Part shown: positions 6,804-14,599 of the stretch, piece by piece | Position numbering within the stretch: position 1 is the first letter of the stretch | Layout: the number at the start of each line of letters is the position of its first letter | From: Chthoniobacterales bacterium | Lineage (GTDB): Bacteria; Verrucomicrobiota; Verrucomicrobiia; Chthoniobacterales; UBA10450 | DNA length: 19,398 bases | Reading direction: 5' to 3' | Assembly: GCA_013695905.1 (NCBI GenBank) | Contig: JACCZQ010000178.1 | Coordinates: forward strand, 1 to 19,398 | Notes under the pieces: model-generated | What the model was told of the DNA's origin: nothing | Seen by the model: only the letters and a program-made list of their open reading frames with translations | The model's database searches: none | Translations under genes and position numbers: made by a program

Positions 6804-8342
6804 ATGGATCACGGCTACTTCCGCTACGACGAGCCGTACGCGGGACCGAAGCGGCGGAAGGCGAATCTCTTTGCCTGGACGATCGTTATCCTGCTCCTCA
6901 CCGGCATGATGCTGGCGGCGTGGCTGGGCAGTTTCTATATCTTCGGGCAGCCGGAGCGGCCCGACAGCTACCGCATCCTGCAGAAACTCGGGAAGGTGGA
7001 GCAGCCGAAGCGGTTTCAGCTCACCGCTGCTCCTTCGGGTGAATTTCTGACCAGCAAGCGCATCTACGAACGCTACCACGCGATGCGCCCGGCCGAGCTC
7101 GCGAAGACGAACGCCGAGCTGGCGCGCAATTTCATTCGCAACTTCCAGAACATGGCCGGCCAGGTGCCGTACGTGGTGGGTCGGTTCACCATCATGGAGG
7201 CGCGGGAGCTCGGGCCTAACGACCTGTTTACCTCCGGGATGGTCGCCCTGACGAATGCGTCCGATTATGGCGAGCTGCTCCTGGAGCACGTCTATCCGGC
7301 GGATGCGCAGGCGGTGCCTTTAATGAAGCAGACACTCGTCACCGGGCTCGAGATTAAACTGGAGCGGCTGCACGATCTCTCGGCCGTCATCCATGTGGAA
7401 CGATTGCGCGACGGTCGCCTCCTGCTCACCGCGGTGCCGCTGCTTTACGGCAGCTACACCGTGACGCAGGGTCTCGGCACCTTCAGCCTGGAACCGCCCT
7501 TCGACCTCAACATGGACGCAGGGTGGCCGATCTTTAAGGAGCCGGCCCGGCGCGCAGCGGAGGAGCGATTCGCCCACTACCGCCAGAAGGTCGCGCCTCC
7601 TGCTACTGGCATTCCGCTCCCGGGCCTCAGTCCGGAGGCTACTCCCTCCGCACCGACGAACGAGCTGGTGCGCATCGAGACTGCGATTGCGGTGACACCC
7701 CGGGTGGCGGAGGTCACGCCGACGCCGGAGCCGGAGCCCACCGCCACCCCGAAAGGGGGCAAACTTGCCAAAGGCAAAAAGGCCAGCCCCTCCCCTGCGC
7801 CGGCTGCCGTGGCGGCTGCTTCACCCGACGCTTCTCCTCCCGCCGGGAGCACGCCGGCGACGGTGGCGGCGGCCGCTCCCGCAGCCGAGGCGCAGATTGC
7901 CACACCGCCGGCAGCTCCGACCGCTGCGCCCATTACGCCGACAGCGAATATGGCACTCGCTTCCACTGCGGGCGTGGCGAATTGGAAGACGTTCCCGCCC
8001 GGCAAAATGCCTGCCGGCCGTCTCATCACGACCGGAGATCTGCAGGATCTCGCGGACCGCGGCATGGCGGGCGAGCGCGTTTACTTGCGGGGCCAATTTG
8101 TCGTCAATTTTGCCGAATCGAACCGCGCGGTGCTGCGACCGCGGAGCGGCGTCGCACAGTCGGTGCTGCGTCTCGGCGCCCCCTCCTCCACGCGCGTGAT
8201 CGTGGAGTTCCCCGCCGGCCGGCCGCCGCCGGAGCAGGGCTCAGTGGTCAATCGTGACGAGCAGCGTCCTTACGAGATCACAGAAGTGCGCCGGCAGGCA
8301 GACGGTCAGCTGAACGTCTTCGTTCGCGAGATCATGCAGTAG
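6804..8342 (+). CDS. Single-pass membrane protein with Ala/Pro-rich linker, unknown function
   Basis: This encodes 512 residues. Residues 1-21 are charged and polar; 22-47 form one transmembrane helix (LFAWTIVILLLTGMMLAAWL and on). A folded-looking region (about 50-260) follows, with a charged helical part (EFLTSKRIYERYHAMRPAEL) and beta-rich stretches (AVIHVERLRDGRLLLTAVPL). Residues about 262-392 are a Pro/Ala/Thr-rich disordered linker containing a Lys/Gly patch (GGKLAKGKK). The C-terminal 120 residues look like a second small beta-rich domain (ERVYLRGQFVVNFAESNRAV). By the positive-inside rule the bulk would be outside the cytoplasm. I do not recognise a family. It follows the Fe-S carrier gene by 28 nt and is probably co-transcribed. 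Confidence 0.78.
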   Translation: MDHGYFRYDEPYAGPKRRKANLFAWTIVILLLTGMMLAAWLGSFYIFGQPERPDSYRILQKLGKVEQPKRFQLTAAPSGEFLTSKRIYERYHAMRPAELAKTNAELARNFIRNFQNMAGQVPYVVGRFTIMEARELGPNDLFTSGMVALTNASDYGELLLEHVYPADAQAVPLMKQTLVTGLEIKLERLHDLSAVIHVERLRDGRLLLTAVPLLYGSYTVTQGLGTFSLEPPFDLNMDAGWPIFKEPARRAAEERFAHYRQKVAPPATGIPLPGLSPEATPSAPTNELVRIETAIAVTPRVAEVTPTPEPEPTATPKGGKLAKGKKASPSPAPAAVAAASPDASPPAGSTPATVAAAAPAAEAQIATPPAAPTAAPITPTANMALASTAGVANWKTFPPGKMPAGRLITTGDLQDLADRGMAGERVYLRGQFVVNFAESNRAVLRPRSGVAQSVLRLGAPSSTRVIVEFPAGRPPPEQGSVVNRDEQRPYEITEVRRQADGQLNVFVREIMQ

Positions 8343-8343
8343 C

Positions 8344-8371
8344 CCTCGCAGGGTCGCGGGGCCCGGCGAGG
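8344..8371 (+). other. Hairpin directly after the membrane-protein stop codon
   Basis: Arms CCTCGC (8344-8349) and GCGAGG (8366-8371) enclose an inner GGG/CCC pairing, with a single A/G mismatch between the two stems. No T-tract follows, so it is more likely an mRNA 3'-end protecting structure or part of a downstream RNA than a terminator. Confidence 0.4.
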
Positions 8372-8522
8372 TAAGCAGCAGCTGCAGGGTTAATAAATTG
8401 CTCTTTACCTGCCCGGCGCATCCGCGCCAGCCCAGCGGACGAACTAAGTGACGGCGCCTCCGGTGTCGCACTCGTCGAAATCTTCGAAGTGGAGTAAGCA
8501 GTACGCACTTGGAATCAACGAG

Positions 8523-8555
8523 GCGCGCCGTCCGCAAGGGCGGCGCGCTTTTTTT
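8523..8555 (+). terminator. Strong intrinsic terminator
   Basis: GCGCGCCGTCC (8523-8533) and GGGCGGCGCGC (8538-8548) form an 11-bp stem with one G-T pair around a GCAA tetraloop, followed by seven T residues (8549-8555). The T-tract is on the plus strand, so it ends plus-strand transcription, about 180 nt after the membrane-protein gene. The 247-nt gap 8343-8589 holds this and the hairpin at 8344 but no convincing gene. Confidence 0.88.
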
Positions 8556-8589
8556 GCGCTCCACGAGCCGCCGGAAATCCCGCCGGGGC

Positions 8590-9270
8590 TTAGCGCCCGC
8601 CAAAAATCGCCGTGCCGACCCGCACCACCGTCGCGCCCTCTTCGATCGCCACCTCGTAGTCGTTGCTCATCCCCATCGAAAGCTCCGGGAGCCGCACGTC
8701 GCACTCCCGCTCCAATTCCTCCCGTAGCTCCCGCAGGAGCACAAAATAGCGACGGCTCTCCTCCGCCTCCGGCGCAAACGGAGGAAGGGTCATCAGCCCC
8801 GCAATCTCCAGTCGGCTGAGAGCCAGCAGCTCCTCCATCTGCTCCCGCAAAGCGGCAGGAGCGAAACCGATCTTGCTCCCCTCGCCGGCCAAATTCACCT
8901 CGAGTAGCACGCGCGGGCGCCGCCCCTCTTCCTCGGCAATCCGTTCCATGTCCTGCGCCAGAGCGAGCGAATCGACGCTATGGAACAGCTCGAAGAGCGG
9001 CAGCGCATGGCGGATCTTGTTCTTCTGCAGGTGTCCGATGAACTGCCACCGCACGGCCGATGGCAGCAGCGGGATTTTCGCACGCGCCTCCTGCACGCGG
9101 CTTTCGCCGAAGATCGCCTGCCCGGCGTCGCACACCGCCCGCACCTTCGCCGCATCTTGCTTTTTTGAGACAGCAATCAGCTGCACATCGCCCGGCGCCC
9201 GGTGCGCCTTCGCGGCGGCAGCTGAGATGCGGGAGAGCACCAGCTCCAGGTTCGCCGCGAGGTCGTCCAT
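8590..9270 (-). CDS. PLP homeostasis protein, YggS/PROSC family
   Basis: This encodes 226 residues, typical length. Lys36 in LIAVSKKQ is the expected pyridoxal-phosphate Schiff-base lysine. FGESRVQEA, WQFIGHLQKNKIR and the C-terminal MGMSNDYEVAIEEGATVVRVG are family signatures; the last forms the phosphate-binding loop of the alanine-racemase-type barrel. These proteins bind PLP without catalysing a known reaction and keep the free PLP pool and some amino-acid pathways balanced in the cytoplasm. It starts with ATG at 9270; no clear Shine-Dalgarno sequence precedes it. In many bacteria the gene sits next to proC, sepF or pilT, but here it stands between a terminator and an unrelated small gene. 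Confidence 0.95.
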   Translation of the reverse strand: MDDLAANLELVLSRISAAAAKAHRAPGDVQLIAVSKKQDAAKVRAVCDAGQAIFGESRVQEARAKIPLLPSAVRWQFIGHLQKNKIRHALPLFELFHSVDSLALAQDMERIAEEEGRRPRVLLEVNLAGEGSKIGFAPAALREQMEELLALSRLEIAGLMTLPPFAPEAEESRRYFVLLRELREELERECDVRLPELSMGMSNDYEVAIEEGATVVRVGTAIFGGR

Positions 9271-9331
9271 CGCTGCCAGCTTTACTCATCCTGCGCGGAC
9301 GGCAAGCTCCCGACGACAACGGCTTGTCGGC

Positions 9332-9377
9332 AAAAAAAAAATCCGCCGGCGACGCCATCAGCGCACGCCGGCGGATT
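9332..9377 (-). terminator. Intrinsic terminator of the LTxxQ protein gene
   Basis: AATCCGCCGGC (9340-9350) pairs with GCCGGCGGATT (9367-9377) over 11 bp around a 16-nt loop. On the minus strand the stem runs into a T-tract, the ten A residues at 9332-9341 on the plus strand. It lies 29 nt past the stop of the 9407-9736 gene. Confidence 0.9.
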
Positions 9378-9406
9378 AAATTTCTACGATTCGCTGAGCG
9401 CGTGCC

Positions 9407-9736
9407 TTAGCTGCGGGCTTTCTCGGTTTTCTTGTTGCAGCCGCCGGCTTCTTTCCAGCTGGCGTATTGCGTCTCGTTCAGGATCTGTTCCGCCTGCTGG
9501 TTCATCTTCGCCATGCTCTCTTCATTGCAGCCGCCCTTTTTGCAATCAGCCGCGGCCGTCTTCATTTTCTCCTCCTGCTCCTGCGTCAGGTCCAGTTTCG
9601 CGAAGCTCATCCCGCATTCCGACTTCGCCTGCTTCATCTCGCCACCCTTGGGGCAACAGGCGTGGTCCCCGGCAAACAACGAAGCCGCGGCGAACATGCC
9701 AGCGGCGACAACAGCTAAAGCTTTTAAGTTAATCAT
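9407..9736 (-). CDS. Small secreted Cys-rich protein with LTxxQ motif (Spy/CpxP-like)
   Basis: This encodes 109 residues. MINLKALAVVAAGMFAAASL is a signal peptide, probably cleaved near Ala22. The mature part has six cysteines (27, 28, 41, 65, 70, 100) and the LTxxQ motif LTQEQ at 50-54 within an amphipathic helix. A degenerate second copy, LNETQ, lies at 86-90. Two LTxxQ motifs in a small helical periplasmic protein are typical of the Spy/CpxP chaperone and stress-sensor group; the cysteines and the CC pair suggest disulfides or metal binding, which is an inference. I chose the ATG at 9736 because it begins the signal peptide and sits 7 nt below a near-consensus promoter; ATGs at 9745 and 9748 overlap that -10 box. 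It is flanked by its own promoter and terminator, so it is a single-gene unit. Confidence 0.8.
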   Translation of the reverse strand: MINLKALAVVAAGMFAAASLFAGDHACCPKGGEMKQAKSECGMSFAKLDLTQEQEEKMKTAAADCKKGGCNEESMAKMNQQAEQILNETQYASWKEAGGCNKKTEKARS

Positions 9737-9743
9737 GAGCAGC

Positions 9744-9772
9744 ATCATAGCGCGGAACCGATTACCGTTCAA
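9744..9772 (-). promoter_or_regulatory. Near-consensus sigma-70 promoter, leaderless
   Basis: On the minus strand TTGAAC (9767-9772) and TATGAT (9744-9749) are separated by exactly 17 nt. Only 7 nt lie between the -10 box and the ATG at 9736, so transcription should begin at or next to the start codon. No Shine-Dalgarno sequence is present, as expected for a leaderless mRNA. Confidence 0.7.
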
Positions 9773-9930
9773 CACTGCTGACGATCTCCGCGAGGCGCTG
9801 CTTGCCACCCGTCTCGAACGCCTCGCCGTGGCCCACGATCACCCGGTCAAAATCCCACGTCAGGATCTCCTGCATCGCGCGGTGCAACGCCGCCCGGTCG
9901 CGGATCATCGCGCGGAACACGCACAGCGTG
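9762..9930 (-). pseudogene. C-terminal remnant of a metallo-hydrolase (DUF4336/MBL-fold-like)
   Basis: The minus-strand frame ends in FRAMIRDRAALHRAMQEIL, then TWDFDRVIVGHGEAFETGGK, then the stop at 9762. The DFDRVIVGHGE segment with the conserved HG is the last motif of beta-lactamase-fold proteins of the DUF4336 type. A complete gene would need about 170-200 further N-terminal residues; instead, above 9930 the sequence turns into repeat DNA encoding nothing similar. It is therefore a truncated remnant. Its 3' end contains the -35 region of the LTxxQ gene promoter, which may be why this part was kept. Family assignment is by motif memory only. Confidence 0.5.
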
Positions 9931-10041
9931 TGTAGGCCGCGCCTCCCGACGCGGCGGGCGGTGCTCTCCCGCCTCCACAAACGACGCCGTTCCCCGCCGG
10001 ATCAAACCCCACCCCGCCGCGTGAGGACACGACGGCCTACA
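9931..10041. repeat. 111-bp imperfect inverted-repeat element
   Basis: TGTAGGCCG (9931-9939) is the reverse complement of CGGCCTACA (10033-10041), and inside them CGCGGCGGG (9950-9958) is matched by CCCGCCGCG (10013-10021). A smaller hairpin, GGCGGG/CCCGCC (9953-9958 and 9968-9973), is nested. There is no transposase. It looks like a small mobile or REP/MITE-like element between the truncated hydrolase and clpB. Confidence 0.65.
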
Positions 10042-10090
10042 TCCATTACACGCAGCGCGTGCCACGTAAGGACACGACGGCCGACAACCA
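10020..10090 (+). repeat. Two 26-nt direct repeats, 45-nt period
   Basis: The stretches at 10020-10045 and 10065-10090 match at 23 of 26 positions; both contain AGGACACGACGGCC. The first is the right end of the inverted-repeat element. The second abuts the clpB stop codon at 10091. The 19-nt spacer contains a short dyad (ACACGC/GCGTG). Only two copies are present. Confidence 0.68.
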
Positions 10091-12664
<2,574 letters not shown>

Positions 12665-12955
12665 AAGCTTCTTTCCTGCAGACAAATCGCATCCGCGGTG
12701 CGTTCAAGTGGTTTCCACTCTCGCCCACAGCACCTGCTGCCGCCGGTCGCTTAAAAAAAATACAATTTCCGGAAAACTTTGCCGGGAAGGCTCCGTAGTA
12801 ATGGGTGAGGGACCGGTTTTCCCGCAGCACTGCGCCAGGGGCGACGCTGCACCGCCATTTTCCATTGGTCCATCCCTTGCCCGCTGTCCTACCCGGCGGG
12901 CAAGTGGATTTCCGCTGCTTGCTTCCGCCTGTCGTCAGGAGGTAAACCTCTCGCC
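12665..12955. other. Intergenic region upstream of clpB, including a 9-bp hairpin
   Basis: This holds the clpB 5' region, with an A-rich run near 12753 that may belong to its promoter. It also has a hairpin at 12876-12904, with arms CTTGCCCGC and GCGGGCAAG around 11 nt. No promoter hexamers are convincing. The hairpin has no T-tract and could be another interspersed palindrome or the leader of the gene fragment that follows. Confidence 0.4.
12937..12943 (+). promoter_or_regulatory. Shine-Dalgarno sequence before the gene fragment at 12956
   Basis: AGGAGGT is a perfect ribosome-binding match, rare in this window, 12 nt before the ATG at 12956. It supports the view that a real gene once began here. 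Confidence 0.45.
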
Positions 12956-13005
12956 ATGCGGAAGATCAACACGAACGAGCTGGAGGAGTATTCCTGGTCC
13001 TCCCG
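12956..13005 (+). pseudogene. 5' fragment of a plus-strand gene (possibly a cupin protein)
   Basis: An ATG with a strong upstream AGGAGGT opens the sequence MRKINTNELEEYSWSS, which looks like a genuine hydrophilic N-terminus. After about 16 codons the frame enters the region antisense to the L,D-transpeptidase C-terminus (stop at 13009) and runs on to a stop at 13121-13123, 55 codons in all. The second half mirrors conserved transpeptidase coding sequence, so it cannot be the original continuation. The N-terminus reminds me of small cupin-domain proteins (K-x-N-x5-E-x3-W-S-S-P-K-G-K-F type), from memory and unverified. The alternative is a functional 55-residue protein with convergent overlap. 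Confidence 0.35.
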
Positions 13006-13008
13006 GTA

Positions 13009-13500
13009 TTACGCCCCAGCCGGGCGCCGGTTCCTCGGCGGCGCGATTACCACCTGCGTCCCGACATCGACTAACTCGAACAGCTCCGCTACATCCGCGT
13101 TCCTCATTCGGACGCAGCCGTGACTCGCCGGCTCACCGATCTGCTCCTCGTGGTTGGTGCCGTGGATGTAGATGTAGCGGTCGAACGTGTTCGCATTCTC
13201 CGGTTCCAATCCATCCAGCCAAAGAATCCGCGACATGACCAGGTCGTCACTCGCCAGCAGCTCCGGTGACGGACGCAGCGGCACACGTGCTTTATAGGCG
13301 GTACCGCACGGCTGGCCGGCGCCGATTTTCTCCACCACCCGGAACTTACCAGTCGGCGTCTTGAAACTCCCCTCCTCTGTCCCGAGGCCATACTTCGAGG
13401 TGGAGATGGGAAACGTCCGCACTACCTTGCGGCCACGCCTCACGCTGAGGCGTTGCTGCGCGACGGAAACATGGATGGTGGTCTGGCCGCTTTTCTTCAC
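13009..13500 (-). CDS. L,D-transpeptidase (YkuD domain)
   Basis: This encodes 163 residues. The YkuD signature is intact: YIHGTNHEEQIG (catalytic-region His113) and PASHGCVRM with nucleophile Cys129. The N-terminal half holds beta strands typical of the domain (IHVSVAQQRLSVRRGRKVVR) and GSFKTPTGKF. Family members cross-link peptidoglycan between diaminopimelate residues, or attach lipoproteins to it, in the periplasm. Oddly, no signal peptide or membrane anchor is visible and the start codon is GTG at 13500, with no start further upstream in frame. Either export is non-classical, the true start is missed, or this is one of the bare-domain forms. It is divergent from asd with only 16 nt between the starts. 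Confidence 0.92.
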   Translation of the reverse strand: MKKSGQTTIHVSVAQQRLSVRRGRKVVRTFPISTSKYGLGTEEGSFKTPTGKFRVVEKIGAGQPCGTAYKARVPLRPSPELLASDDLVMSRILWLDGLEPENANTFDRYIYIHGTNHEEQIGEPASHGCVRMRNADVAELFELVDVGTQVVIAPPRNRRPAGA

Positions 13501-13516
13501 TGGAGAGCGGCGTAGA

Positions 13517-14527
13517 ATGCAGCCGCCCGTGGGAAAAAGCTATCACATCGCCATCGTCGGAGCGACGGGTGCCGTCGGCCTGGAGCTGCTCGACGTCCTC
13601 ACGCGGCGCGGGTTTCCCGTCCAGAAGCTGCGTCTGCTCGCCTCCGGGCGCTCTGCCGGGAAGCGCATCTCGTTTCGCGGCGAGGAGCTGATCATCGAGG
13701 AGCTGCGGGAAGATTCTTTCCGCGGGATCGACATGGCATTCTTCAGCGCCGGCGGTGATATCTCACGCAGGTATGTCCCGCTCGCCGCTGCTGCTGGCGC
13801 GGTGGTGATCGACAACTCCTCCGCGTTTCGCATGGACCCGCAGGTGCCGCTTGTTATCCCGGAGATCAATGGCGCCGACGTGAAGCAACATCGCGGGATC
13901 GTCGCGAACCCGAATTGCACCACGGCGGTGACATTGATGGCGCTCTACCCGCTGCACCTCGCGTTTGGGGTGCGGCGGATTTTTGCCTCGAGTTATCAGG
14001 CAGTCTCCGGCACCGGCGCACGCGCGATCGAAGAACTGCGCCGGCAGGTGGCGGAGACCAACTCCGGTGCGCCGGTAACTGCGGAAGTGTATCCGCACCC
14101 GATCGCTTTCAACGTGCTCCCGCACGTCGATTCGTTTCTGGCGAACGGCTACACGAAGGAAGAGATGAAGATGCAGAACGAAGGGCGTCGCATCATGCAC
14201 CTGCCGGACTTCCGCGCGTCCGTGACTTGTGTGCGGGTGCCGGTCTATCGCGCGCACTCCGTGGCCGTGAGTGCAGAGTTCGAGCGGCCCGTTTCAGTCG
14301 ACGAAGCACGTGAGGTGCTCGCGAAAGCACCCGGTGTAGATCTGCTCGATGAGCCGCAGCGGAACCTCTACCCGATGCCGCTCGACGCTGCAGGCAAAGA
14401 CAATTGCCAGGTCGGCCGCGTGCGGCTCGACTGCGCGCTGGAGAACGGCCTCGCCTTCTGGATTTCCGGAGATCAGCTCCTGAAAGGTGCGGCGTTGAAT
14501 GCCGTCCAGATCGCGGAGCTGCTGTAA
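13517..14527 (+). CDS. asd: Aspartate-semialdehyde dehydrogenase
   Basis: This encodes 336 residues, a standard length. IAIVGATGAVG (11-21) binds NADP. NPNCTT places the nucleophile Cys at 134. SYQAVSGTGARAIEEL holds the conserved Gln and Gly loop, VPVYRAHS the acid-base His, and the C-terminal GDQLLKGAALNAVQIAELL is diagnostic. The enzyme reduces aspartyl phosphate to the semialdehyde, the branch point to lysine/diaminopimelate, threonine and methionine, so it also feeds peptidoglycan. I chose the ATG at 13517 because it is preceded by GGAGAG at 13502-13507 and fits the family N-terminus; the longer open frame overlaps the divergent transpeptidase. Any promoter must lie inside the transpeptidase gene. 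No lysine riboswitch is possible in the 16-nt gap. Confidence 0.96.
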   Translation: MQPPVGKSYHIAIVGATGAVGLELLDVLTRRGFPVQKLRLLASGRSAGKRISFRGEELIIEELREDSFRGIDMAFFSAGGDISRRYVPLAAAAGAVVIDNSSAFRMDPQVPLVIPEINGADVKQHRGIVANPNCTTAVTLMALYPLHLAFGVRRIFASSYQAVSGTGARAIEELRRQVAETNSGAPVTAEVYPHPIAFNVLPHVDSFLANGYTKEEMKMQNEGRRIMHLPDFRASVTCVRVPVYRAHSVAVSAEFERPVSVDEAREVLAKAPGVDLLDEPQRNLYPMPLDAAGKDNCQVGRVRLDCALENGLAFWISGDQLLKGAALNAVQIAELL

Positions 14528-14554
14528 CCTGCGCAACGTGGCGCGAAAGCAAAA

Positions 14555-14578
14555 CGGCCCCGGATTGCTCCGGGGCCG
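14555..14578 (-). terminator. Intrinsic terminator between asd and the RGRG-repeat gene
   Basis: CGGCCCCGGA (14555-14564) and TCCGGGGCCG (14569-14578) form a 10-bp stem with a TTGC loop. On the minus strand it is followed by TTTTGCTTT, so it best serves the 14600-16639 gene. On the plus strand no T-tract follows, yet the stem may also stop asd transcripts. Confidence 0.75.
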
Positions 14579-14599
14579 CTGAATGTCTCGTGACGAGCT

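Noticed and set aside
8448..8819. GTG-initiated plus-strand frame as a small protein
   Set aside because: It runs through the strong terminator and then antisense to the YggS-type gene. No Shine-Dalgarno or conserved motif was seen.
10020..10090. Possible CRISPR array from the two 26-nt repeats
   Set aside because: There are only two copies with a 19-nt spacer, the first repeat is part of an inverted-repeat element, and no cas gene is present.
12665..12760. CIRCE operator or sigma-32 promoter for clpB
   Set aside because: No TTAGCACTC/GAGTGCTAA pair exists. A CTTGAAC at about 12699 lacks a matching CCCCAT-type -10 box.
13501..13516. Lysine riboswitch before asd
   Set aside because: The gap to the divergent gene is only 16 nt, and the upstream DNA is coding sequence.
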